Source: Burkholderia sp. H160
GTDB lineage: Bacteria > Pseudomonadota > Gammaproteobacteria > Burkholderiales > Burkholderiaceae
Assembly: GCA_000173575.1 (NCBI GenBank)
Contig: ABYL01000032.1
Span: forward strand, 1-62,542
DNA length: 62,542 bases
Direction of reading: 5' to 3'
Below the pieces are notes generated by a model. The model saw nothing but the letters and a program-made list of their open reading frames with translations, searched no databases and was not told the origin of the DNA. Positions 43,077 through 51,157 of the stretch are shown in pieces (the stretch's first letter is position 1; the number at the start of each line of letters is the position of its first letter). Position numbers and translations under genes: made by a program.

Positions 43077-44390
43077 ATGCTGGCAATGCATAGAACAATA
43101 GAGTTGAACTTCTTGCAAATCGTCGCATTGATCATTTGCGTGTTTCTATTGCAGGTGGGATATACGGTTCACCTGTCAATAGCGGGCGCATGTTTCCTCG
43201 TGATGCTGATCTGCGCTGTCAGAAGACTGACTCCTTCTGCGCTGGTTCTTGGCTCGATCGGCATGATGCTGATTATTTTGCCCATTATTTTTTCGCCAGT
43301 GAATGATTCTTCCTACAATCCATTATTACGGTCGATCAGGGAGGCGCTCGGGTTTTTTGTCATCGTTTCTCTAAAAAATACGAGATTGGTTATTGGCGAC
43401 AAAACGCATGTGCGGATAAGGCGAGCGATTTCGATCGTCATCGTGGGGCTGCTTTTGATAACGGCTCTGCAGGCGATCGATTTATTTACTTCCCGTAGCG
43501 GGAAATTTTTTATGCCTTACCGCTTCTTTCCCGACACAATTGATCTGAAAAATTGCTGGACATTGGCTTCCTGCTGGTTGGAATTTGGCGGTGCGCACGG
43601 TATTTCCGTGTCGATCCGACCGGCCGCGACCTATGCTGAGCCTTCCTATCTAGGGTTCGTCGTTTTATGCCTCGTGTTTGCCAGCCAGAAAGTAAATTCC
43701 GGAAACAAAACCGCAAGGAATTGCATTATCTTCCTCGGATTTATTGCCGTCCTATTGGCTCAAACAGCTTCAGGGGTTATTTCGCTGGCCGTATTTCTAT
43801 TCGTTGCCAATTGGAAGTATTTGTCGAAAAACATCAGCTTTATCTTTTTTGGTGTCGTCTTTCTTGTGGTGTCGGCACTGGTGCTAGGTGCCAGATACGA
43901 CGCAATTTTGGATGGTTCGGATCAATCGAGTCTCATTCGGTTGATATACCCGCTACAGGCAGTTGGGGAGGTGTTTTCCAAAGGATATATCTTTGGCGTT
44001 CCAGCCGATTATGTTCCGTTTGTTTTAAAAAATAGTATAACCGGAACAGAGGGCTTGAACGGCGGTACTAGCGATAACGCGCTTATCAACATGTTTTTGC
44101 TGTATGGCGTAAGCGGATTTGCGATTTTGGCAATCCTTTTTCTAAAGATGGGTTTTGCGGAAATCGTATTCCTGGTGCTTGCAATGCAATTCAACGGTGT
44201 AATATTCAATTATGACAAGGTCGTAATGATTTCGTTGGCTTTGCTTCTCTACCACGCACACTATCAAAGGAGGGGCGATTCGGAATCGGCGACCTTGAGC
44301 CGGACTCTACGTTACTCCGCGGCGCCACTGGTCAATGAAATCCCGGGCAAAATCGCCCCGCAAACCGTACGAACTCCAGGAGCCACGTGA
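43077..44390 (+). CDS. Wzy-like O-antigen/exopolysaccharide polymerase
   Basis: From ATG 43077 (MLAMHRTIEL) about 437 residues form at least 10 transmembrane helices, with a large periplasmic loop between about residues 280 and 345 (ARYDAILDGSDQSSLIRLIYP, GGTSDNALINMFLLYGVSG). This is the topology of Wzy polymerases, which join lipid-linked repeat units in the periplasm; primary sequences of this group are very diverse, so the call rests on topology and context. Base composition is much more AT-rich than most of the window, suggesting transfer. ATG at 43086 is an alternative start. It is followed one base later by the beta-helix gene. Confidence 0.75.
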   Translation: MLAMHRTIELNFLQIVALIICVFLLQVGYTVHLSIAGACFLVMLICAVRRLTPSALVLGSIGMMLIILPIIFSPVNDSSYNPLLRSIREALGFFVIVSLKNTRLVIGDKTHVRIRRAISIVIVGLLLITALQAIDLFTSRSGKFFMPYRFFPDTIDLKNCWTLASCWLEFGGAHGISVSIRPAATYAEPSYLGFVVLCLVFASQKVNSGNKTARNCIIFLGFIAVLLAQTASGVISLAVFLFVANWKYLSKNISFIFFGVVFLVVSALVLGARYDAILDGSDQSSLIRLIYPLQAVGEVFSKGYIFGVPADYVPFVLKNSITGTEGLNGGTSDNALINMFLLYGVSGFAILAILFLKMGFAEIVFLVLAMQFNGVIFNYDKVVMISLALLLYHAHYQRRGDSESATLSRTLRYSAAPLVNEIPGKIAPQTVRTPGAT

Positions 44391-44391
44391 A

Positions 44392-46476
44392 GTGACTTGC
44401 TCAATGCAACAGGAGGAAGCGTTTCACAAAGGACGGCCGCCGAGGGCGTCGATATTTCTGGGCGTCCTGCTCGCAGTCGCTGCAATGATTTTGTGCGCTG
44501 GGCAAGCATGTGCCATTACGCTTTATGTTGCGCCTTTTGGAAGTAACGGGGCGTCTGGTTTGTCATTGGAGCATAACGCTACCGACGGGCCGCTGGCGGA
44601 CATTGGATCGGCGATAACGCGCGCAATCGAATACCGGCAGAAGCATAAGTCTTCGTTTACTCCAATCTCGATCGCCGTTGCGGACGGCGTCTATCGTGTC
44701 TCTGAGCCGATCGTGCTCCCGGCTGGCGCATCTGGCTCGTCGAATGCGCCGCTGCGAATTTATGCAATGAATCCGGGGGCCGTATGGATAAGCGGGGGCA
44801 AAGCGCTCACTGGATTTCGGCCACTCCGGGTCGGCGAAGCGGACGAGTTGCCCGGCACTTCGAGGTCCGCGGTTCGCGTCTATGATTTTTCTCACAACGG
44901 GCCTGTGTTACACGGCTTGCAGCGCCACGGCTGGGGCGAACAGCCGTCGGTTGCAAACACCGAACTTTATTTTGGCGACAAGCGACTGCCCTTGGCGCGC
45001 TGGCCACAGACCGGCTTTGCTCGTATTGATGCGGTCAGAGGCCATGCTGACCGACAATTCGTGGCGGATCAGTCTCTTCCGACAGGTTTTATCTTAGGGA
45101 AAAATTCGTGGGCTATAGGCTATTGGTACTACGACTGGGCGATGGAAGCGTTACCCGTTACCGCGGTGAACGGTCGCCAGTATGATTTCGAATTGGGTAG
45201 CTCTCCCAATTTCTCCATTCGCGCCGGGCAACGTTTTTTTTTCGTGAACGTCTTGTCGCAGCTGGTATCACCAGGCGAATGGGTCCTGGACGCAACGAAT
45301 CAGCGGATCTACTTTTGGCCGCCATCGACCGATCCATCACAAACTGAAATATCTGATGCGGAATCACTGGTCAGGATCGAGGGAGCGAGCCACATCGAAT
45401 TGGACGGCTTGAATTTCAAACTGTCACGGGGTCCCGCGATCGTCATTCGCGACTCCCAGAATGTGCGAGTGAATCACGCCGAAATCCGGGGTATTGGAGG
45501 GCGAGCAATCGATGCGGCGGGCAAGGAAATCGAAATTTCAAATTGCCTGATTCATGATGTCGGTGACGGCGGTGTGTATATTTGGAGTGGCGACCGAAAA
45601 ACACTGGCGCCGGGCGGTTCCGTAGTAAAAAACAACGAAATATACGATTTCACTCGATGGAACTATACATATCGCCCGGGAATAAGCCTGGAGGGTGTTG
45701 GCAATATTGCCGAAAACAATAGTATCCACGATGCGCCGCACCTGGCAATCAAGATCAGCGGCAATGACAACATTGTTAGATTCAATGAAATCAATAATGT
45801 TGTGGAAGATACCAGTGATGCTGGCGCTATTTATCTCGGGCGGGACTGGACACAGCGCGGTAACGTTATAAGCGATAACTATATACACAATATTGGCAAA
45901 CGATCCCAAGACGCCAGAGGCGTCTACCTGGATGATCAGGTGAGTGGCACGATCATTCAAAGGAACATCTTCTATAAAGTACCGAAGGCCGTGTATGTGG
46001 GGGGCGGGAGAGACAACGCTATCGTCGGAAACCTGTTTGTCGATAGCGCACCCCCAATCAGCATCGATGATCGCGGCCTTTCGTGGCAGGCAGACTGGGT
46101 TCGCGATCCGGGCGGCCCGTTTCTGACGGCCTTGCATGCGGTTCCTTATCGGGGAATCGCATATGCGAAATATCCGCATCTCAGCACGATTCTGGTGGAC
46201 GACGTCGGAGCACCAAAATACAACGTCGTGAGCAATAATTTGATGATTAGAAGCGGCTGCATCGCTCTGACAGGAGACGGTTTTCTGAAGGGCGATTTTT
46301 CTCTGCAGTCGACCGATAACGTGTGTGTCCGTGAAACCGATTTGTTTCTATTTTCAAACAGAATACCTAAAATCGAGGATTTCGAGCTGCCGGCAACATT
46401 TCGTTCGCGACCGCCTGCTTTTGTCGGAACGTCCGTGAGACACACTGGTCCCCAGGCGGAGAAGGGTCGCTCGTGA
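44392..46476 (+). CDS. Secreted right-handed parallel beta-helix protein
   Basis: A GTG at 44392 lies 9 bases after AGGAG and is preferred; ATG 44404 is the alternative. The 694-residue product has an N-terminal hydrophobic export signal (ASIFLGVLLAVAAMILCAGQ, ending near ACA-IT). A region of about 350 residues precedes beta-helix repeats (roughly 335-560) rich in N-x-I and GG/GN turns: SQNVRVNHAEIRGIGGRAID, ISNCLIHDVGDGGVYIWSG, VSDNYIHN-like units. Such folds occur in polysaccharide lyases, epimerases and depolymerases. In this locus it could trim or epimerise the polymer. Like the wzy-like gene before it, it is AT-rich. No catalytic set was recognised. Confidence 0.82.
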   Translation: MTCSMQQEEAFHKGRPPRASIFLGVLLAVAAMILCAGQACAITLYVAPFGSNGASGLSLEHNATDGPLADIGSAITRAIEYRQKHKSSFTPISIAVADGVYRVSEPIVLPAGASGSSNAPLRIYAMNPGAVWISGGKALTGFRPLRVGEADELPGTSRSAVRVYDFSHNGPVLHGLQRHGWGEQPSVANTELYFGDKRLPLARWPQTGFARIDAVRGHADRQFVADQSLPTGFILGKNSWAIGYWYYDWAMEALPVTAVNGRQYDFELGSSPNFSIRAGQRFFFVNVLSQLVSPGEWVLDATNQRIYFWPPSTDPSQTEISDAESLVRIEGASHIELDGLNFKLSRGPAIVIRDSQNVRVNHAEIRGIGGRAIDAAGKEIEISNCLIHDVGDGGVYIWSGDRKTLAPGGSVVKNNEIYDFTRWNYTYRPGISLEGVGNIAENNSIHDAPHLAIKISGNDNIVRFNEINNVVEDTSDAGAIYLGRDWTQRGNVISDNYIHNIGKRSQDARGVYLDDQVSGTIIQRNIFYKVPKAVYVGGGRDNAIVGNLFVDSAPPISIDDRGLSWQADWVRDPGGPFLTALHAVPYRGIAYAKYPHLSTILVDDVGAPKYNVVSNNLMIRSGCIALTGDGFLKGDFSLQSTDNVCVRETDLFLFSNRIPKIEDFELPATFRSRPPAFVGTSVRHTGPQAEKGRS

Positions 46477-47336
46477 CTGGCAGGTAAATGGTTCTGTCGC
46501 ATCAACCGGTTCTGTCGTGGTAGGGCATGCAAACGTAACTGGTGTAATTGGTCGAGCCTGAACAATTCGGTTCAAGTGCCGCCGGTACCAGTTCCGATCG
46601 AGCTTTCCGTCTGTCCTCATGTGACCGATGGCTGGCTTGATTGCACTTCGCCGCCTGATCATCGCGCAAGCCGCTAATGTGCTAAGGACAGAATGCGCGG
46701 ATCTCATCAAAGCTGAGGGCGTGCTTCGGCAAGCCACCCACCGGCAAGCCAGATACATGCATGCGGACCGTTTCGACATCAAAAAGATGTTTGCAAAAGG
46801 CGTCGGGGCCATACATGCGAGGTTCCTGCCAATGTCACAACACCATTTCGGCCTCAAAGCTCTGCCGCAGAAGGCTCTCCGAATTGTTCAGTCGCGATTG
46901 ACGAGCTGTCTGAATTCGGCGAGCGATTGACTCTCAATTATTATTAGCGATCGAAGAAAGCGGCGCTTATAAATATTACCTTACCGTTTAGTGATTTCAT
47001 TGACTGGAGTACGCCGAATTTTGTGAATTGAAGTTTGCAATAGCGGCGCGCCTCGGATTGCCGCGTGCGGCGCAGCTGACTTCGATGGGGAACATGCATG
47101 GCAGGGTAAACGCAGAGATTTTATCTGCTTGTATCGGCATACCTATTATGGCTTACATACGACATTTTATTTAACCCGCATTGCATTTAAAACTTGGTTC
47201 TACCCGCTGCATGATGGCTGAAACCGACGGTGCAATGCGCCCCCCAGATCACGCGTGCGCCGCTATCCTCATCGTCATGACAGCGTTGCGCGGCCAGGCA
47301 TTCATCGAACCTCCACATCTCAAACCGGGGAAGAAC
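46477..47336. other. 860-base gap inside the polysaccharide locus
   Basis: No recognisable gene. Weak frames exist on both strands (46628-46930 plus, 46354-46857 minus) but neither resembles a family. From 46930 to 47180 the DNA is strongly AT-rich, with TATAAAT near 46970 and TTGACT near 47000, so a promoter for the downstream genes is likely. The part before 46930 may be remnant sequence left by the insertion of the AT-rich genes. Confidence 0.45.
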
Positions 47337-48197
47337 ATGCAAATGTTCGATGTGTTCACTTATATTGCCCATACCTTGCGTGCGGGAGAGCGCACAGCCG
47401 TTGCCTCTGTTCTCTGCCTTGCCGTCGAGATAATCCTGCCGTATGGCAATGTGTCGTTCGCGTCACGTGTGCGCGGCTTCCTGTTTCACATCTGTTATCT
47501 GTTTATCGGTGGGCTTTTCTTCGAAGGATATCAGGGTGTGATCGCCGCACTTCATATCCGACCGCTTTTCTCGATATCGCTCGACGGCATATTGAATTCG
47601 CCACAGCCTGTCTGGCGGGCCGCCGGCATTGCCCTTGCTTTCGCTGGTGCGATACTGATCGGAGATTTCCTGTACTACTGGTTCCATCGCGCGCAGCATA
47701 CCTTTGGCTTCTTATGGCGGTTCCATCAGGTCCACCATTCGATTCGCGAGATGAATGTATGGAACTCCAATATGCACGTATCGGAGGAGTTGCTCCGTCC
47801 TCTCGTTGTCACGCTCCCAATGGCACTACTGATCGACTTCCATCCGCCGTTCCTGTGGTCAGTGGTTGGCATGCTGATACTGATTCAGGGCACCTTTGAG
47901 CACGCGGACACACGCATCAGTTTTGGCCCGCTTTCCTATGTGTTCGCAGACAATCGATTTCATCGAATTCATCATTCAATAGAGTTGCGCCATTACAACC
48001 GAAATTTCGCTGCAGTCGTGACGCTGTGGGACGTTTTGTTTGGAACCGCACATTTCCCGAAGAAAGGCGAATGGCCGAAGGTCGGACTTGACTACACTGA
48101 AGAACCTAACCGACTGATGGACTATCTGCTAATGCCATTCACCGTCAGCCCACCCGCCACCGGTGCACAAGACCCGTCCGCACGGAGTGTGAAGTGA
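47337..48197 (+). CDS. Fatty acid hydroxylase/sterol desaturase-superfamily membrane enzyme
   Basis: From ATG 47337 (GGGGA upstream) the 286-residue protein has several transmembrane helices and the histidine boxes of the di-iron membrane hydroxylase family: HRAQH, HQVHH and HRIHH (within WFHRAQHTFGFLWRFHQVHH and NRFHRIHH), plus further histidines such as HYNRN. These enzymes hydroxylate or desaturate lipid chains with oxygen. An earlier in-frame ATG at 47181 would add 52 residues without a membrane segment. It overlaps the acyltransferase gene by four bases. In this context it may act on an acyl group attached to the polysaccharide or its lipid carrier. Confidence 0.88.
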   Translation: MQMFDVFTYIAHTLRAGERTAVASVLCLAVEIILPYGNVSFASRVRGFLFHICYLFIGGLFFEGYQGVIAALHIRPLFSISLDGILNSPQPVWRAAGIALAFAGAILIGDFLYYWFHRAQHTFGFLWRFHQVHHSIREMNVWNSNMHVSEELLRPLVVTLPMALLIDFHPPFLWSVVGMLILIQGTFEHADTRISFGPLSYVFADNRFHRIHHSIELRHYNRNFAAVVTLWDVLFGTAHFPKKGEWPKVGLDYTEEPNRLMDYLLMPFTVSPPATGAQDPSARSVK

Positions 48198-49351
48198 TGT
48201 CCCCACTTGCCACGACATTCGGATCGCGGCTTGCCGATGCGAAAAACAGGCCGTCCGGTTTCGACTACATGCGTCTCGTGCTCGCTGTCCTCGTGGTCGC
48301 GAGCCACACCATTAACGTCTGTTATGGTCACAAGTTCACTGTAGCGGTATGGGCTGGGCCAGCACGAGCACCACTCGCGCTAATTTTGCCAATGTTCTTC
48401 GCGCTGAGCGGCTTCCTCGTAGCCGGCAGCTTCGAACGGTGCCGCACGATCGTGTCGTTCTGCGGGCTGCGGGTGCTGCGGCTACTCCCCGCATTAGCAG
48501 TAGACACGCTGATCGCAGCATTGCTGCTCGGGCCGTTCTTTACAACGCTTCCACTGCATCAGTACTTTACGGATCCCGCGTTCAGGGCGTACTTCCTGAA
48601 CATGCTCGGAGACGTCCATTTCGCGCTGCCTGGCATGTTCGCCAACAATCCTTGGCCCGATGCAATCAATCAGCAATTGTGGACGCTACCGTTCGAACTG
48701 GCCTGTTATGTCGCATTGACTATTGCCTCGTATGCTGGCATGGCACAACGGCCGCATCTTTTGCTCGCCGCATCGATCGGTGCGAACGTGTTGCTCGTTG
48801 CGTTTGCGCATCATCCAGGCGCGGGTGCTACGACCGTACACGGACCGATGCTCGTCCTCTCTTTCTTTTATGGCGTTTGCGCGTACCAGTTTCGCAACCG
48901 GATCGTCTGGAGTTCATGGCTCTGTGTGCTATCTGGCGTCGTCGCACTGATTTGCCTATCCGTTCGCGGCGCGGATTACTTCGCAGCGCTGCCCGCCACC
49001 TATCTGACAGTCTATCTCGGACTCACGCAGCCACGACGCTACCGTTTTATCGCAAGCGGTGACTACTCGTACGGCATCTTTCTCTACGGTTTCCCGATAC
49101 AGCAAACTGTTGCCGCGTTGCTTGGCCCGGCCGCCCTCACCTGGTACGTTCATTTTCCGATTTCGCTCACCGTCACACTCCTCTTTGCGACGATGTCGTG
49201 GCATGGCGTCGAAAAGCGTGCCCTGAAACTACGCAGCTTGCTGAACCGTATCGAAGACGTTGCGTTGCGCATTGCCGCCGCCGTGCCAGGAGGTCGATAT
49301 CTCGTACCGGCGCTTGCTGTCCGAATTGTGAAGTCGCCGACCTTCGAATGA
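48194..49351 (+). CDS. Acyltransferase family 3 (OafA/NodX-type) membrane protein
   Basis: The 385-residue protein has about 10 transmembrane helices and the family N-terminus FDYMRLVLAVLVVASHTI, with the conserved catalytic-type His in ASHTI and the Arg before the second helix (R in MRLV). SGFLVAGSFERC is the usual third-helix motif. Such proteins O-acetylate or otherwise acylate surface sugars. Translation is coupled to the hydroxylase-family gene by ATGA at 48194-48197, so the two probably act together. Substrate unknown. Confidence 0.9.
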   Translation: MMSPLATTFGSRLADAKNRPSGFDYMRLVLAVLVVASHTINVCYGHKFTVAVWAGPARAPLALILPMFFALSGFLVAGSFERCRTIVSFCGLRVLRLLPALAVDTLIAALLLGPFFTTLPLHQYFTDPAFRAYFLNMLGDVHFALPGMFANNPWPDAINQQLWTLPFELACYVALTIASYAGMAQRPHLLLAASIGANVLLVAFAHHPGAGATTVHGPMLVLSFFYGVCAYQFRNRIVWSSWLCVLSGVVALICLSVRGADYFAALPATYLTVYLGLTQPRRYRFIASGDYSYGIFLYGFPIQQTVAALLGPAALTWYVHFPISLTVTLLFATMSWHGVEKRALKLRSLLNRIEDVALRIAAAVPGGRYLVPALAVRIVKSPTFE

Positions 49352-49898
49352 TCGTCTGAAGGCGAGGAGGGGTGGCTGCAGAAATTCAGATGGAGCGAGA
49401 AGAGGAACGGTTGGAAGGACTGTGCCGGATCGGGGCGGTTTCATGCTCGGATCATTGTTTTGCGCACAACCGCGCGTTCGCCGGAAGACCAGCGAGTGGC
49501 GGGCAAAGCAAGGTGATTCTTGAGAAAAGAGCTGCGATTAATAATGAGCATGCTTATATTTTCGGAGACGCGGGAGCACAACCCGCTATATGACATCAGA
49601 TGCAACTACCAGAAAACCGACATTGATCCGCGGGGCCCACATATCTCCTCACGGTTCGCACTGACGCGCGATGTCATCAGGCATGAGAAGCCGCGGATTT
49701 TACCGGTGCGGTTCTTCTCATATCTCTTTTGCAAGGTCAGTTGGGGGCAGTTCGGAGTTTCCGACTGTCGGCGTCGATTTCCCGACGATTGCAATTTCTG
49801 GACCATGAATTGATTGCCGTTCACAGCTGTATATAAGACTTCGCATCACAGGCCCGTTGTTACGGCGGAATCCAAGAATCTAAACGTCGAGGCCAAAC
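49352..49898. other. 550-base gap inside the polysaccharide locus
   Basis: The frames in this stretch (for example 49520-49813) have no family resemblance and odd composition. The middle is AT-rich (TTAATAATGAGCATGC, TATATTTTCGG), which suggests a promoter or remnant DNA before the FemAB-like gene. No inverted repeats typical of insertion sequences were seen. Confidence 0.45.
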
Positions 49899-50927
49899 TT
49901 GAAGATTTTCGCTGACGAGGGAGACGTCTCCAATGGCCTCCAGGCCAGCATAGTGGGGTCCGCGGCCGCGCCGGTACGACTGCTTGGCGAGTCCGTCGCG
50001 CAATCGATCTTTCATGAGCCGTGGTGGCTCGATATTGCAACCGGTGGCCATTGGAGCATGGCCAAAGTTCAGCACGGTAAGGAGTTGCTGGGACAGTTAC
50101 CTTACTATTTCACTCGCGTGGGCGGATGGAAGATTTCTCGCCTGCCGCCGCTCACGCGTACACTCGGCCCAGTTATCAAACCCGCGGGCCTTGATTACGC
50201 CCGTGAACAGCATCATCGTCAGGCCGTCACATCTGAACTCATCGAACAGTTGCCGCATTTCGACAGCTTCTACCAGTTGTTCGACTCGCGTGTCGAAGAT
50301 GCAATCGCTTTTTCACTGCACGGTTTCACGGTATCCGCGCGCTATACGTTTCAGATCTCGCCAGGGGGCACGGCCGAAGAGGCCTGGGCACAGCTGCATT
50401 GCAAAACGCGTAACGTCATCCGCACTGCGGGCAAGAAGCTGACCGTCGCGCCGGTCGACCCCCCAGCTAAATTCATGGAGTTCTATGAAGCGAATCTGTT
50501 CGAACGCGCGCGCCGGAACGCCTATGGAAGCAGCGTGATGCGCGAACTCGTCAGCGCATTCGTCGAACGAAAAGCCGGGCAACTGCTAGGCGCGTACGGC
50601 CCCAGAGGCCGCCTCGTCGCCGCCATCGGTATCGTCTGGGACCAGAATGCGATGTATTACCTGCTGACATCGCGCACAGCCGACGCGCACTCTGGCGCGA
50701 TCAGCTTGCTGATCTGGACGGCGATTCAGCGGGCGCTCGAACGCCAACTGACGTTCGATTTTGACGGGTTCTCGAGCGCGGGTACCTACAGATTTCTGGA
50801 GGGATTTGGCGGCACGCTGAAGCAGCGTCTCAGTGTCGAACGCATGAGTACGATGTATTCGATAGTGCGAACGCTCAAGCACCGGATCGTTCCCGGCTCG
50901 GGTACGGTGTTTTCTCACACCCTCTGA
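49899..50927 (+). CDS. FemAB/GNAT-superfamily acyl- or aminoacyl-transferase-like protein
   Basis: The 342-residue product appears to start at a TTG (49899), six bases after GAGG; the next ATG would remove conserved N-terminal sequence. IFHEPWWLDIATGGHWSMAK resembles the opening of FemAB-like proteins (F-x-q-s-W-L), and a second GNAT-like unit includes LHCKTRNVIRTAGKKL, FERARRNAYGSSVMRELV, GRLVAAIGIVWDQNAMYYLL, DFDGFSSAGTYRFLEGFGG. These double-GNAT proteins add acyl or amino-acid groups to sugars or peptides. It sits between the acyltransferase and the Wzc-like gene. Confidence 0.8.
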   Translation: MKIFADEGDVSNGLQASIVGSAAAPVRLLGESVAQSIFHEPWWLDIATGGHWSMAKVQHGKELLGQLPYYFTRVGGWKISRLPPLTRTLGPVIKPAGLDYAREQHHRQAVTSELIEQLPHFDSFYQLFDSRVEDAIAFSLHGFTVSARYTFQISPGGTAEEAWAQLHCKTRNVIRTAGKKLTVAPVDPPAKFMEFYEANLFERARRNAYGSSVMRELVSAFVERKAGQLLGAYGPRGRLVAAIGIVWDQNAMYYLLTSRTADAHSGAISLLIWTAIQRALERQLTFDFDGFSSAGTYRFLEGFGGTLKQRLSVERMSTMYSIVRTLKHRIVPGSGTVFSHTL

Positions 50928-51157
50928 CAGGCACTCTATGCAAGGTACTGTTCGATGACGAACGGTGCGACACGAAGCAGTCATATACGCTCGTGTTTGA
51001 CGGCCCTTCGAACAGCATCGATTGAAAGTGCGGGCAATCTGCCGACAGGAAAAATGTCCGGAAATACAACGACATTTGATATGTGCGGTTAAGTACCGTC
51101 AACGGGAGCGCGCACTTGTAGAGTTGGCGCGAAACCTTGCAGCGGAGAAGAAACCCA

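Noticed and set aside
46354-46930. Two weak opposing frames (minus 46354-46857, plus 46628-46930) considered as transposase or gene remnants
   Set aside because: No recognisable motif on either strand and no flanking inverted repeats; reported only as a gap.
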